Shown here: piece after piece, positions 14,470-22,237 of the stretch
How positions within the stretch are numbered: the stretch's first letter is position 1
Layout of the letters: each line of letters begins with the position of its first letter
Virus record (IMG/VR): IMGVR_UViG_3300046517_000468
Location: 1-44,439 of that record
DNA: 44,439 bases
Source of the DNA: a virus
Reading direction: 5' to 3' (one strand)
Made by a program: the position numbers and the translations under genes
Notes under the pieces: model-generated
The model's input: only the letters and a program-made list of their open reading frames with translations
Told to the model about the DNA's origin: nothing
Databases searched by the model: none

Positions 14470-14684
14470 TGCTCTGGCTGCAACGCTGGTGGGTAATGCA
14501 CCTGATCCGCAACCAGCAATACCTGCAACGCTGGCACCGCAGCGGCTTGACCGTTGCCACGGGCAACTACATGGACTCGTCGGCCAAGCTCGAAGCAGCG
14601 CAACAGCGGGAGAACCTGTTGCAGCAACAGCTAACGGACTTGGAACATCCGATACGCACGCGGAGATTGTATGGAAGCCGATAA
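14469..14684 (+). CDS. Small helical protein, unknown
   Basis: A 71-residue protein starting in a TGATG overlap (ATG at 14469; a longer frame from 14361 has no ribosome site and lies in the previous gene). The Trp-rich N-terminus (MLWLQRWWVMHLIRNQQYLQRW) may be amphipathic or membrane-associated, followed by a Gln/Glu-rich coiled-coil-like tail. Function unknown. Confidence 0.5.
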   Translation: MLWLQRWWVMHLIRNQQYLQRWHRSGLTVATGNYMDSSAKLEAAQQRENLLQQQLTDLEHPIRTRRLYGSR

Positions 14685-14883
14685 CCTAGTCATCCTGGTG
14701 CAACCCCCGGCACCGCCCAAACGCGGCGCGCCAAGCGACGTAAAGCGCTGGCCCGGTACATTCACCTTCCGCGTCGCGCCCGACGCGCTGAAGGCGTTTA
14801 AGCACGCCTGCTGGAAGAAAAACCTGGAACCTGCCGGAGTGTTGCGCGACTTCATGGATGCCTTTGCGAGCCGTTACAAGTGA
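14671..14883 (+). CDS. Putative ribbon-helix-helix-type small protein
   Basis: A 70-residue protein. Residues ~30-66 follow the ribbon-helix-helix pattern: a strand FTFRV, a helix PDALKAFKHACWKK, a turn LEP, then a second helix AGVLRDFMDAFAS. RHH proteins are dimeric DNA-binding regulators. The Pro-rich N-terminus is atypical. It overlaps both neighbours. The fold is inferred from pattern only. Confidence 0.5.
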   Translation: MEADNLVILVQPPAPPKRGAPSDVKRWPGTFTFRVAPDALKAFKHACWKKNLEPAGVLRDFMDAFASRYK

Positions 14884-15062
14884 CATCCAAGGCCAACAGT
14901 GCGGGCGGGGTGGGGTTTTTCTCGATCCTGTTTTTCATCTTGCTTGAGATGAAGCTGACGCATGTGATCGAGTGGTCCTGGTGGTGGGTCACTGCGCCGC
15001 TGTGGGTACCCGTGGCAGTGTTTGCCGTGTATGTTGTTATCACCCTGGGACGCGAGTTATGA
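14880..15062 (+). CDS. Small two-helix membrane protein
   Basis: A 60-residue protein from a GTG that overlaps the previous stop (GTGA). Hydrophobic segments at ~10-25 and ~34-57, with a Trp cluster (EWSWWWV) at the interface. It ends in an ATGA overlap with the Lar-like gene. No family was recognised; size and layout would allow a holin, but nothing nearby supports it. Confidence 0.55.
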   Translation: MTSKANSAGGVGFFSILFFILLEMKLTHVIEWSWWWVTAPLWVPVAVFAVYVVITLGREL

Positions 15063-15499
15063 CCGATAACGCCAAGCTGATCGCCGAGTTGCTGCCTTGC
15101 CCGTTTTGCGGGAGCGCTGCACATTATGGCCCCAAACTTGGAGCCAGTTGCAGCAAGATCGAGTGCTTCTGTTTCCGTCATTGGGACGACGAGTTTGTAT
15201 CGCCCGAGGCATGGAACCGCCGCGCCGTGTCGTCCCCTGTTGCGTCGGCGCAGGATTGCCCGAACTGTGCATATCCGTTGGATGGCCCGCACAAGGGCGA
15301 GCGGCGTAGGAAATGGGAGCAGGCAACCCCTGTTGCGTCGGCGCAGGTGCCGAGGGAGCCGACTGAGGTAATGATTGAGGCCGCTCGCCCGATAATGATG
15401 GGCGTTCGCCTTGGCAACATTTCCTGCACTCGTGGCGCTTACGAAGCAGGGATCGCTATGTACGACGCCGCCCTAGCCGAAAGGAACGCGAATGGATAA
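15059..15499 (+). CDS. Lar-like restriction alleviation protein with extra C-terminal part
   Basis: A 146-residue protein, start chosen at the ATGA overlap with the gene before. The N-terminal ~55 residues match the Lar family: LLPCPFCG (Cys14, Cys17), further Cys at 31, 36 and 38, and the closing AWNRR at 51-55. Lar of the Rac prophage reduces EcoK-type I restriction by stimulating methylation. A second knuckle CPNC follows at about 67-70, then a C-terminal segment (EPTEVMIEAARPIMM...) common to phage proteins of unknown role. The two SPVASAQ/TPVASAQ linkers come from a 21-bp DNA repeat, as though modules were joined by duplication. Zinc binding is likely; the antirestriction role is inferred. 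Confidence 0.7.
   Translation: MTDNAKLIAELLPCPFCGSAAHYGPKLGASCSKIECFCFRHWDDEFVSPEAWNRRAVSSPVASAQDCPNCAYPLDGPHKGERRRKWEQATPVASAQVPREPTEVMIEAARPIMMGVRLGNISCTRGAYEAGIAMYDAALAERNANG
15234..15347. repeat. 21-bp direct repeat inside the Lar-like gene
   Basis: CCCCTGTTGCGTCGGCGCAG followed by G occurs at 15234-15254 and 15327-15347, 93 bp apart and in the same frame. It encodes the same PVASAQ linker twice, on each side of the second Cys pair. Confidence 0.85.
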
Positions 15500-15743
15500 G
15501 CCGACGCTGGAGCAGCTTGAGCGATGGCTGGAAGGAATCGCCACGACGGTATCGCCCAACGACGCCAAGGTCTGTCGCGCCGCCGCAGCCACTATCCGCC
15601 GCCACGCCGAGCTAGTGCGACTGGTTGGTTATTTACTGAGCGGCGGCCCCTACGCTGGGCGCAGCGGCGACTGGGACGCTCTGGTCGCAGCGTATCGCGC
15701 AGAGCCGAAAGCCGTCGCAGCTATAGGGAAGGAGCCGAAGTAA
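15492..15743 (+). CDS. Small helical protein, unknown
   Basis: An 83-residue protein overlapping the Lar-like gene by 8 bp. It is mostly helical (PTLEQLERWLEGIA; VCRAAAATIRRHAELVRLVG), ending in a short loop-rich tail. Proteins of this kind follow Lar-type genes in other phages, without known function. Confidence 0.55.
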   Translation: MDKPTLEQLERWLEGIATTVSPNDAKVCRAAAATIRRHAELVRLVGYLLSGGPYAGRSGDWDALVAAYRAEPKAVAAIGKEPK

Positions 15744-15784
15744 AGAGACGTTTTACCCCGTAGTACAACCAAGGAGCATGGATC

Positions 15785-16102
15785 ATGTCGAAAAATATGT
15801 ATGCGTACCAAAAGCAAAAGTTGCTCGATCACGTTATGCCGCTGTACGAGCAGTTGAACGACCCGCAGGATGAAGTCTCGTTCACGCTCGCCGTCACTGG
15901 CAAAGGTGGACCGGAGATCCCGACCAGCAATTCGCGTTTGTCGTGGTCCGACTTCATGGACGCCGCGCAGTTCAACCAGTACGCCACGCTGACCTATCAC
16001 CCCGAGACCAACACGTTCGGCGAGTATCCGCGCGGCGTGAACGCTATGCCGATCCCCGACTTCAACGCCCTGCTGCACGAAGTGCCGGTCAAGGGGTATT
16101 GA
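15785..16102 (+). CDS. Tandem-duplicated protein, copy 1
   Basis: A 105-residue protein with an AAGGAG site nine bases before its ATG. It shares SWSDFMDAAQFNQYATL and the layout '...LLxxVxxxYxQLxDPQDxVxFTLAxT...PIPDFNxLL' with the next gene, so the two are paralogues. Predicted alpha/beta, with a helical N-terminus. No family name is known. The copies could form a heteromer or divide a function. Confidence 0.75.
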   Translation: MSKNMYAYQKQKLLDHVMPLYEQLNDPQDEVSFTLAVTGKGGPEIPTSNSRLSWSDFMDAAQFNQYATLTYHPETNTFGEYPRGVNAMPIPDFNALLHEVPVKGY

Positions 16103-16103
16103 G

Positions 16104-16451
16104 ATGTCCGTCAGCGACTATCAGAAAGCGAAAAAGCAATTGCTCAATACGGTCAATCAGGCTTATGACCAGTTGAGCGATCCCCAGGATCAGGTTGCGT
16201 TTACGCTGGCGATCACCAGCAAAAACGGGCCGAGCATCCCCGGCTACGCTTCCAAGCTGTCATGGTCGGACTTCATGGACGCAGCGCAATTCAACCAGTA
16301 CGCCACGTTGATCTATTACCCGCTGACCAACACGTTCGGCACTTACTCGCGCGGCGCAACAGCGGTGCCGATCCCCGACTTCAATCGCTTGCTGGTGGAA
16401 GCCGGGTTCGTCGATAACGCCGCGCATGGCGGGCATGGCAGTCATCACTGA
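16104..16451 (+). CDS. Tandem-duplicated protein, copy 2
   Basis: A 115-residue paralogue of the preceding gene, starting one base after it. The shared block SWSDFMDAAQFNQYATL is identical in protein; flanking parts are diverged. The C-terminus gains a His/Gly-rich tail (AAHGGHGSHH) absent from copy 1, which may bind metal. A strong terminator follows. Function unknown. Confidence 0.75.
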   Translation: MSVSDYQKAKKQLLNTVNQAYDQLSDPQDQVAFTLAITSKNGPSIPGYASKLSWSDFMDAAQFNQYATLIYYPLTNTFGTYSRGATAVPIPDFNRLLVEAGFVDNAAHGGHGSHH

Positions 16452-16458
16452 GCAACTG

Positions 16459-16490
16459 CCGCGCTGCCTGTAACGGTGGCGCGGTTTTTT
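16459..16490 (+). terminator. Rho-independent terminator
   Basis: A ten-pair stem (CCGCGCTGCC with GGTGGCGCGG, two G-T wobbles), a six-base loop and six T. It separates the small-gene operon from the replication genes that begin at 16504. Confidence 0.9.
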
Positions 16491-16503
16491 CACCGAGGAA
16501 GCA

Positions 16504-16818
16504 ATGAAAGAAATTCAGCATACGAGCTATCAGTGCGAGACATGCAGGAAAGAGTACGAGACCGCCGAGGCAGCGCGACTGTGTGAGAACAAGGAAGTGA
16601 CGCACGATCGCTATGTCAAAGTCGGCGATGAAGTCACGGTCACGGTAGGCGACGGCGTGGGCAAGTGGTGCAAGGTCACGCTGGTTGGCGTGCTCGATCG
16701 GGAATGGGGGCACCATGCTTGGGAGCGCTACTGGCACACCGTATTCCTGGTGGGCAACGTGCAAGGCGGCGGCACCCGCATGTTACTGTGGGACCAGTAC
16801 GAGCCAAGGAAATGTTAA
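16504..16818 (+). CDS. Zinc-ribbon-like small protein
   Basis: A 104-residue protein with a CGAGGAAG site. The N-terminus has YQCETCRKEYET (Cys11, Cys14) and a later Cys27, resembling a partial C2H2-type ribbon used to find nucleic acids. The rest is beta-rich (VGDEVTVTVGDGV). It overlaps the polymerase start by 7 bp, suggesting coupling. Function unknown. Confidence 0.6.
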   Translation: MKEIQHTSYQCETCRKEYETAEAARLCENKEVTHDRYVKVGDEVTVTVGDGVGKWCKVTLVGVLDREWGHHAWERYWHTVFLVGNVQGGGTRMLLWDQYEPRKC

Positions 16819-18566
16819 TTTCAATCGACATCGAAACAGCGTTCGACAAAAACTACACGTTGAAAAAAATGACCACGACCGAGTACCTTCGGGACGAGCG
16901 TTTCCGCGTGCTCGGTTTCGCCATTAAGCGCGACGACCAACCCGCAATATGGGTGCCCGAGGATCGCGTAGAGCGCACGCTGGCGCTACTCAAGCCAACG
17001 ATCGAAGCCAATACCCTGATGGCTTTCCACGCTCACTTCGATATGGCGATACTGGCGTGGCACTACGGTATCCGGCCCAAATTCCGGCTTGATCCGATGC
17101 TGATGGCAAAAGCGTTGGGGCATAAGCATGTGGGGCTTGGGCAGCTTGCCAGCAAGTACGACCTGGGGTTCAAGACCGAGCTATCGGAAACTTCCAGTGA
17201 AGCGGAGTTGGCGACGCGCGGCACAACCGACGTGGAGTTGATGTATAAATTATTTGCTAAGCTGATGCCGGGGTTCCCGCGCAGCGAGTTGCGCTTGATC
17301 GACTTGACGATACGCTGGTACACCGACCCTGCCTTTGTCGCCAACCGCCCGCTGCTGCAAAAACTGATAAAGAAGATCGAGGCGCGCAACCAGAAGATGC
17401 TCGATGACCTGGGCATAGAGAAAGGGGATCTGGCGAGCGCGGCCAAATTCCAGGCGTTGCTCGAAGGCGAAGGTGTGGAGATTGAGTACAAGGCAGGCAA
17501 GAAAGGCAAGCAGCCCTGCTTTGCCAAGACCGATGAATTTATGAAAAGGTTGGTGGACCATGAAAACGAAACCGTCGCGGATCTCGCAGCCGCGCGATTG
17601 GGCATTAAGTCTACTGGAGAGCTTACGCGGGCGCAGCGGTTCCTGGAATACTCTGCGCGCGGACCAATACCTGTATATCTCTCCTACTACGGCGCGCATC
17701 CCGGCAGATGGTCTGGTGCGGATGGAGTTAACTTTCAAAACTTCAAACGCGGCGGCGAGATTCGAGAGGCTATTGGTGCTCCCAAAGGCCACAAGATCAT
17801 CGCCGGGGATCTCGCGCAAATCGAGTGCCGTGGCACTGCGTGGCTCGCGGGGCAAAGCGATCTGCTTGACGGCTTCCGAGAGCAACGCGATGTCTACAGC
17901 GAGTTTGCAACAGAAGTGTTCGGTATCCCCGTCAGCAAAGCGCAAGAGTTTGAGCGATTCTGCGGCAAGTTTGTCGTCCTTGGCAGCGGATACGGGATGG
18001 GTGAAGACAAGTGCTTTGCCCAAATCCGCGCCGAGATCCGCAAACGGGCACTCCCCTACGCGCCGCCGAGTGAAAAAGTCTGCGCGAAGCTGATCGACAC
18101 TTACCGGCAAAAATATACGCACATCGTTGCGCTATGGGGCGAGATCCGCCATAAGATGCTGATGAACCCCGGCTACACGTTGGGGCCGTTAGTGGCGGAA
18201 GCTGACGCCGTGCTGCTGCCCAATGGACTGCGCCTGCATTACCCCGATCTGCGCAGGACGAAAAAAGGTTTCGAGTATTGGGGGCGCGAGGGGATCACGA
18301 CGTTGTGGGGCGGCAAGGCGTTGCAGAATTTCATGGAAGCATTGTGCCGGTTGATTATCTCCGACCAGATGCTCGAATTGGATCGCATGGGCTGGCAAAC
18401 TATTTCCAGTACGCACGACGAAATTGTAATGATGGTCAAAGACGATGATGTGGACGAAGCTAGACAGGACATGGAAGACGTGATGACGGGGCTGCTGCCG
18501 AAATGGGCTGACGGTATCCCGCTCGCGGTCGAGATAGGTGTCGGACAAACGTATGGAGCATGTTGA
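16812..18566 (+). CDS. Family A DNA polymerase with 3'-5' exonuclease
   Basis: A 584-residue replicative polymerase. The ATG at 16812 is adopted because it directly precedes the exonuclease motif; the longer frame lies in the previous gene. Exonuclease: SIDIET (Asp6, Glu8), AFHAHFD (Asp77) and Asp140. Polymerase: GRWSG...NFQN (~298-310), motif A AGDLAQIECR (Asp333), motif B with Lys386 and YG at 394-395, and motif C THDE (His535, Asp536, Glu537). All catalytic residues are present. It is shorter than E. coli Pol I (928), lacking the 5' nuclease. It copies phage DNA, probably with the primase-helicase at 24480. Confidence 0.95.
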   Translation: MLISIDIETAFDKNYTLKKMTTTEYLRDERFRVLGFAIKRDDQPAIWVPEDRVERTLALLKPTIEANTLMAFHAHFDMAILAWHYGIRPKFRLDPMLMAKALGHKHVGLGQLASKYDLGFKTELSETSSEAELATRGTTDVELMYKLFAKLMPGFPRSELRLIDLTIRWYTDPAFVANRPLLQKLIKKIEARNQKMLDDLGIEKGDLASAAKFQALLEGEGVEIEYKAGKKGKQPCFAKTDEFMKRLVDHENETVADLAAARLGIKSTGELTRAQRFLEYSARGPIPVYLSYYGAHPGRWSGADGVNFQNFKRGGEIREAIGAPKGHKIIAGDLAQIECRGTAWLAGQSDLLDGFREQRDVYSEFATEVFGIPVSKAQEFERFCGKFVVLGSGYGMGEDKCFAQIRAEIRKRALPYAPPSEKVCAKLIDTYRQKYTHIVALWGEIRHKMLMNPGYTLGPLVAEADAVLLPNGLRLHYPDLRRTKKGFEYWGREGITTLWGGKALQNFMEALCRLIISDQMLELDRMGWQTISSTHDEIVMMVKDDDVDEARQDMEDVMTGLLPKWADGIPLAVEIGVGQTYGAC

Positions 18567-19230
18567 AGTGACAACCCCTTGGTCGTACTCGCACCTGTCC
18601 ACTTACGAGCACTGCGCGCGGCAATTCCAGTGGAAATACGTGCTGAAGAAAAAAGAGGAAAAGGTCAGTGACGAGATCCTATGGGGCAACAAGGTGGATA
18701 GTGCGCTGGCCGAGCGCGCCAAGGGTTACGCGCTGCCCGAGGCGATGAAGCCCTACGAGTACATCGGTCAGTTTCTCGATCACATGCGGACGGCGGGGGC
18801 CAAGCTGTTGCCGAAATATAAATTCGGTCTCACTGCCGACATGAAGCCAACCACGTTTTTCGGGCAGGGTGTCTGGTATCGCGGCGAGTTTGATCTGGTC
18901 ATCAAAGGCGATAAGAGTGCGTTTGTCGATGACTACAAAACCGGCAAACAGCGTGACGACAATTCGCAGTTGAAGCTCTACGCTGCAACCGGCTTTGTGT
19001 TGTGGCCGGAGACCGAGCGCATTGTCGCCCGCTACCGTTGGCTGGCATCCAAGCAGACGAGCGCGATGGAATTTAAGCGCGACGCCGTGCCGGTGATCTG
19101 GCAGGAGATGATGCCGCGCATCGCCAAGATGGAGCGCGAGCGCGATGCCGGGGGGCCGTTCAAACCGACGCCCTCGGGCTTGTGTTCGTGGTGCCCGGTG
19201 ACAACGTGCGAGCATTGGAGAGTGCGATGA
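18553..19230 (+). CDS. RecB/Cas4-like PD-(D/E)XK nuclease with Cys cluster
   Basis: A 225-residue protein from ATG 18553 (a GTG at 18538 would add five residues). It has the PD-(D/E)XK core: GEFDLVIKG (Asp114), FVDDYKTGK (Asp126/127, Lys129) and a downstream Gln139. Cys21 and the C-terminal Cys211, Cys214 and Cys219 match the four-Cys iron-sulfur cluster of Cas4/AddB-type nucleases. These act as 5'-3' exonucleases in recombination or end processing. It overlaps the polymerase gene by 14 bp and is coupled by ATGA to the next nuclease. Many phages carry such genes beside polymerase; no CRISPR association is implied. Confidence 0.88.
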   Translation: MEHVEVTTPWSYSHLSTYEHCARQFQWKYVLKKKEEKVSDEILWGNKVDSALAERAKGYALPEAMKPYEYIGQFLDHMRTAGAKLLPKYKFGLTADMKPTTFFGQGVWYRGEFDLVIKGDKSAFVDDYKTGKQRDDNSQLKLYAATGFVLWPETERIVARYRWLASKQTSAMEFKRDAVPVIWQEMMPRIAKMERERDAGGPFKPTPSGLCSWCPVTTCEHWRVR

Positions 19231-19559
19231 CTGAACGCATCCCCGAGAGTTGGACCAAGAAGGAAATCAAAAAGGTGTTCAAGGTGGTGACAGGTATCGA
19301 CAAACCGTACATGCCGCCAGCAACCGGCATGGGGCGCGGCGGTGCCGCCGACTTCATCGAGTGCATCAACGGTCACTATATCGCCGTCGAAGCCAAGGCA
19401 TCGGATGGCGAACAAACGGCGCTGCAGAAAGAGTTTGAGAAAAAGATTAAGGCGCAGGGTGGGGTTTACGTCCTGGTGTTCCCGCAGAGTTTCAAGCAAC
19501 TGCGCTCTGTGCTCGCCAGCTTGATCGACGCACCGCCAAAGAGAACGCCGTGGGGTTAA
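19227..19559 (+). CDS. VRR-NUC-type nuclease
   Basis: A 110-residue protein, start chosen at the ATGA overlap. Motifs of the minimal phage VRR-NUC domain are present: a glycine-rich entry (GMGRGGAADFIE, Asp42), the catalytic E-x-K in VEAKA (Glu55, Lys57), and a conserved Gln67 in the helix (LQKEF). Phage members cleave Holliday junctions or flaps as dimers. It lies between the Cas4-like nuclease and the helicase, fitting a recombination or replication-repair role. Confidence 0.85.
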   Translation: MTERIPESWTKKEIKKVFKVVTGIDKPYMPPATGMGRGGAADFIECINGHYIAVEAKASDGEQTALQKEFEKKIKAQGGVYVLVFPQSFKQLRSVLASLIDAPPKRTPWG

Positions 19560-19765
19560 TCAAGGTCAAGAAGTCGAAGTTGATCTGCCCGATGTCGATC
19601 ACGTTGAAGGATCAGGCGGGCAACGAGATCCGCACCATCGAGTGCATCCTGCCCCGGCTGCACCTTGGTAACTGCACTGATGGTGCATCCGTTTGGCGCA
19701 TGCCTAAGAAATTTTTGGATCAGCTAGAGGCAGAAATGATGGAAGAAGTGCGGAGAAAGAAATGA
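19550..19765 (+). CDS. Small protein between nuclease and HNH gene, unknown
   Basis: A 71-residue protein from GTG 19550, overlapping the VRR-NUC stop; ATG at 19592 is an alternative. Strands at the start (KKSKLICPMSITLKD, then EIRTIECILPRLHLG) and an acidic C-terminal helix. No family was recognised. It ends in an ATGA overlap with the HNH gene. Confidence 0.5.
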   Translation: MGLIKVKKSKLICPMSITLKDQAGNEIRTIECILPRLHLGNCTDGASVWRMPKKFLDQLEAEMMEEVRRKK

Positions 19766-20241
19766 CGCTAACGTGCAAAACATGCAAAGAAGAAAAACCC
19801 CCATCGGATTTCTGTCGGGATAACGCTTCACGGCGCGGATTTCGCTACACCTGTAAGGCTTGCGATGTAATCGCTAATAGGCGTTGGTGCCGCGCCAACC
19901 CCGAGCGCGCTAAAAAACACTCACAAGCCTATGCTAAAAAGCACCCCGAAATAAAACGGGCGCAGGAGAAAAGATGGCGGGATGCACACCCGCCGTTTTA
20001 TGCTGAAAAGCGTATGCGCGCTTATGCGAAATCGCTTAATGCCGTACCCACCTGGAGTGAACGAAATAAGATTCTGGTGGTTTATCAAAAAGCCGCTGAG
20101 TTAGGCTTATGGGTTGACCACATCGTTCCTCTCAGATCAAAACTAGTTTGTGGGTTGCATGTGTGGGCAAATGTACAGCTATTGTCATCGCACGAAAACA
20201 AAACCAAATATAATGTTCATTGGCCCGACATGCCATGTTAG
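19762..20241 (+). CDS. HNH endonuclease (free-standing, homing type)
   Basis: A 159-residue protein. N-terminal Cys5-x2-Cys8 and Cys31-x2-Cys34 form a zinc ribbon, followed by a basic helical linker (~40-90), then the HNH core: WVDHIVPL (Asp119-His120), GLHVWANVQLL (His133, Asn137) and SHENKTK (Asn146). Phage genes of this type are often mobile homing endonucleases that cut near their insertion point. It lies between two replication genes, and both junctions overlap (ATGA; ATGTTAG), so it fits the operon without disrupting it. Confidence 0.85.
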   Translation: MTLTCKTCKEEKPPSDFCRDNASRRGFRYTCKACDVIANRRWCRANPERAKKHSQAYAKKHPEIKRAQEKRWRDAHPPFYAEKRMRAYAKSLNAVPTWSERNKILVVYQKAAELGLWVDHIVPLRSKLVCGLHVWANVQLLSSHENKTKYNVHWPDMPC

Positions 20242-21803
20242 TTTCCGAGAGACACAAAGTTTTGCTGGTTGAGAAAAAACACGACAACTTAATTTTGCCG
20301 GTATTCCCGCACGCTGCGTCATACAGAGATTATCGTGTCATACCCCATAAGATTGATGAAACCATCGTCCTACGCAACCTTGGTCTTAACCCACCTTCGC
20401 CGATCGAGTATGACTACGATTTTCCTGGACCATTTACCCCCTTCGCCCATCAGCGCGCGACGAGTGCTTTCCTTACATCCCACACCCGAGCGTTTGTGCT
20501 TAACGATATTGGGACCGGAAAGACCCTATCGACGTATTGGGCGGCAGACTACCTTATGCTATGCGGTAAGCTCCGACGTGTTCTTGTGGTTAGCCCGCTC
20601 TCCACTCTGGACCGTGTACATGGCGACGCCCTGGTTAAACATTTTCCGCATCGCAGCTTTACCATCCTGCACGGTGCTGCGGCTAAACGACAACGCGCTT
20701 TCTCTTTTGACTTCGATTTCTACATCATCAACCACGACGGCATCCCCGCCATCACCGAGACGGTGAAGAAAGACGGCAAGCTGCAAACGCGGCTGCTGCG
20801 TGACGACATCGACTTAATCATCCTGGATGAATTTGCCGCGTACCGCAACGGGCAGACGCAGCGGTGGAAGACGATGAAGCGGATGATCGAGCCGAGGCAG
20901 TGGGTGTGGGGGATGTCGGGCAAGCCAACGCCGACTGAGCCAACGGATGCCTACGCCGAAGTGAAACTGATTAACCCGGCGAAGGTGTCCAACTACGGCT
21001 CGTTCCGTGGCTTCCAATCGGCGACGATGGATCAGTTGAGCCTGTACCGCTGGAAAGCCAAGCCGGACGCGATGCAGACCGTCTACAACATCCTGCAGCC
21101 CTCGGTGCGCTACACCCGAGACGAGTGCCTGGATCTGCCGGACTGCCTGTACGAGACCCGCGACTGTGCCCTTACGCCGACGCAAACGAAGGTGTATAAG
21201 GATCTGGCGAAAGACATGATCGCCAACGTGCGCGGCGGGAAGGTCACGGCGCTGAACGAGGGCGTGTTGCTGATGCGCTTGGTGCAAGTGGCATCGGGCG
21301 TGGTCTACGATGTGACGGGTGAACACATCGAGGTTGACTGTGCCTCACGGCTCGCCGCGCTGGAAGAAATTATCGAGGAAGCTGGAACCAAGGTTATCGT
21401 CTTTGTTCCGTTCATCGGTAACATTGAATTCCTTGAGCGCGCGTTGGGTGTCAATCACACGGTTGCTACGGTCTACGGCGGCACGCCTAAAGGGGAACGC
21501 TCCGAAATCTTCCGCCGTTTCCAGGACACCCCCGACCCCCGTATCCTGGTCGCACATCCGGCGTGCATGGCGCACGGTCTTAGCCTCACTGAAGCGTCCA
21601 CGATAGTCTGGTGGGCACCCACCACGTCGAACGAGATTTACGAGCAGGCCAATGGGCGTATCGAGCGCATCGGCCAATCGCACTCGATGCTGATTGTTCA
21701 CTTGTCAGGCACCCGAGTTGAGAACAAAATCTACGATCGGCTGAGACAGCAGCAGAAGTTGCAGGGCATCCTGTTGGATCTGATAAGTGAAGCAACGGCT
21801 TGA
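20235..21803 (+). CDS. SNF2/superfamily 2 helicase
   Basis: A 522-residue protein (ATG 20235, overlapping the HNH stop; the TTG at 20220 is less likely). Motif I is NDIGTGKT (~90-97), motif II LDEF (~197-200), then motif III-like WGMSGKPTPT. The C-terminal RecA domain has VVYD, KVIVFVPF, and motif VI QANGRIERIGQ, typical of SNF2-family proteins. Phage SNF2 helicases work in replication or recombination, remodelling forks or moving along DNA; the precise role is unknown. Confidence 0.9.
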   Translation: MLVSERHKVLLVEKKHDNLILPVFPHAASYRDYRVIPHKIDETIVLRNLGLNPPSPIEYDYDFPGPFTPFAHQRATSAFLTSHTRAFVLNDIGTGKTLSTYWAADYLMLCGKLRRVLVVSPLSTLDRVHGDALVKHFPHRSFTILHGAAAKRQRAFSFDFDFYIINHDGIPAITETVKKDGKLQTRLLRDDIDLIILDEFAAYRNGQTQRWKTMKRMIEPRQWVWGMSGKPTPTEPTDAYAEVKLINPAKVSNYGSFRGFQSATMDQLSLYRWKAKPDAMQTVYNILQPSVRYTRDECLDLPDCLYETRDCALTPTQTKVYKDLAKDMIANVRGGKVTALNEGVLLMRLVQVASGVVYDVTGEHIEVDCASRLAALEEIIEEAGTKVIVFVPFIGNIEFLERALGVNHTVATVYGGTPKGERSEIFRRFQDTPDPRILVAHPACMAHGLSLTEASTIVWWAPTTSNEIYEQANGRIERIGQSHSMLIVHLSGTRVENKIYDRLRQQQKLQGILLDLISEATA

Positions 21804-21829
21804 CAATTATTTTACACCTGAGTTAGAAT
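21800..21829 (+). promoter_or_regulatory. Sigma-70-type promoter overlapping the helicase stop
   Basis: -35 TTGACA (21800-21805) contains the helicase TGA. The -10 TAGAAT (21824-21829) follows after 18 bp. The element ACACCTGAGTTAGA is shared with the promoter at 13911. It drives the small-gene group at 21854-24247. Confidence 0.65.
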
Positions 21830-21853
21830 TAGTTTTACCGAGAAAGGACGACC

Positions 21854-22237
21854 ATGACTGCAGCAGAGTTAGCAACGCTGTTCCTGCGCGTGCGTGACCG
21901 GATCGAAGCGATCGAGGCGCGGCACAAAGAGGAATTGGCGGGACCGAAGGCAGCACTGGAAAAGCTGAAGGTGGGCGCGCTGGCCGCGCTCGACAAGGAA
22001 GGCGTGCAGAACATGAAGATCCCCGGTGTCGGGACCATGTTCAAAAAGAAAGTCACCAACGTCAAGGTGGCCGAGTGGGACAAAAGCCTGGAATGGCTGA
22101 TCGCTAACCAGCGGTGGGATGCGTTGGAGCGACGCATGAACAAAACGGTGGTGCTCGCCATCTTGGAAGACACGGGCGCGCCGCCACCGGGAGTCGAAGT
22201 GACATCGATGTATGACGCTACCGTTCAACGAGGCTAA
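21854..22237 (+). CDS. Conserved phage replication-module protein, unknown
   Basis: A 127-residue protein, AGAAAGGA site. It resembles a family found near polymerases of many phages: an N-terminal coiled-coil helix (DRIEAIEARHKEELAGPKAA), an MKIPGVGTMFKK strand pair, a WDKSLEWLI helix and a C-terminal PPPGVEV segment. The function is unknown. It overlaps the next gene by 26 bp. Confidence 0.65.
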   Translation: MTAAELATLFLRVRDRIEAIEARHKEELAGPKAALEKLKVGALAALDKEGVQNMKIPGVGTMFKKKVTNVKVAEWDKSLEWLIANQRWDALERRMNKTVVLAILEDTGAPPPGVEVTSMYDATVQRG

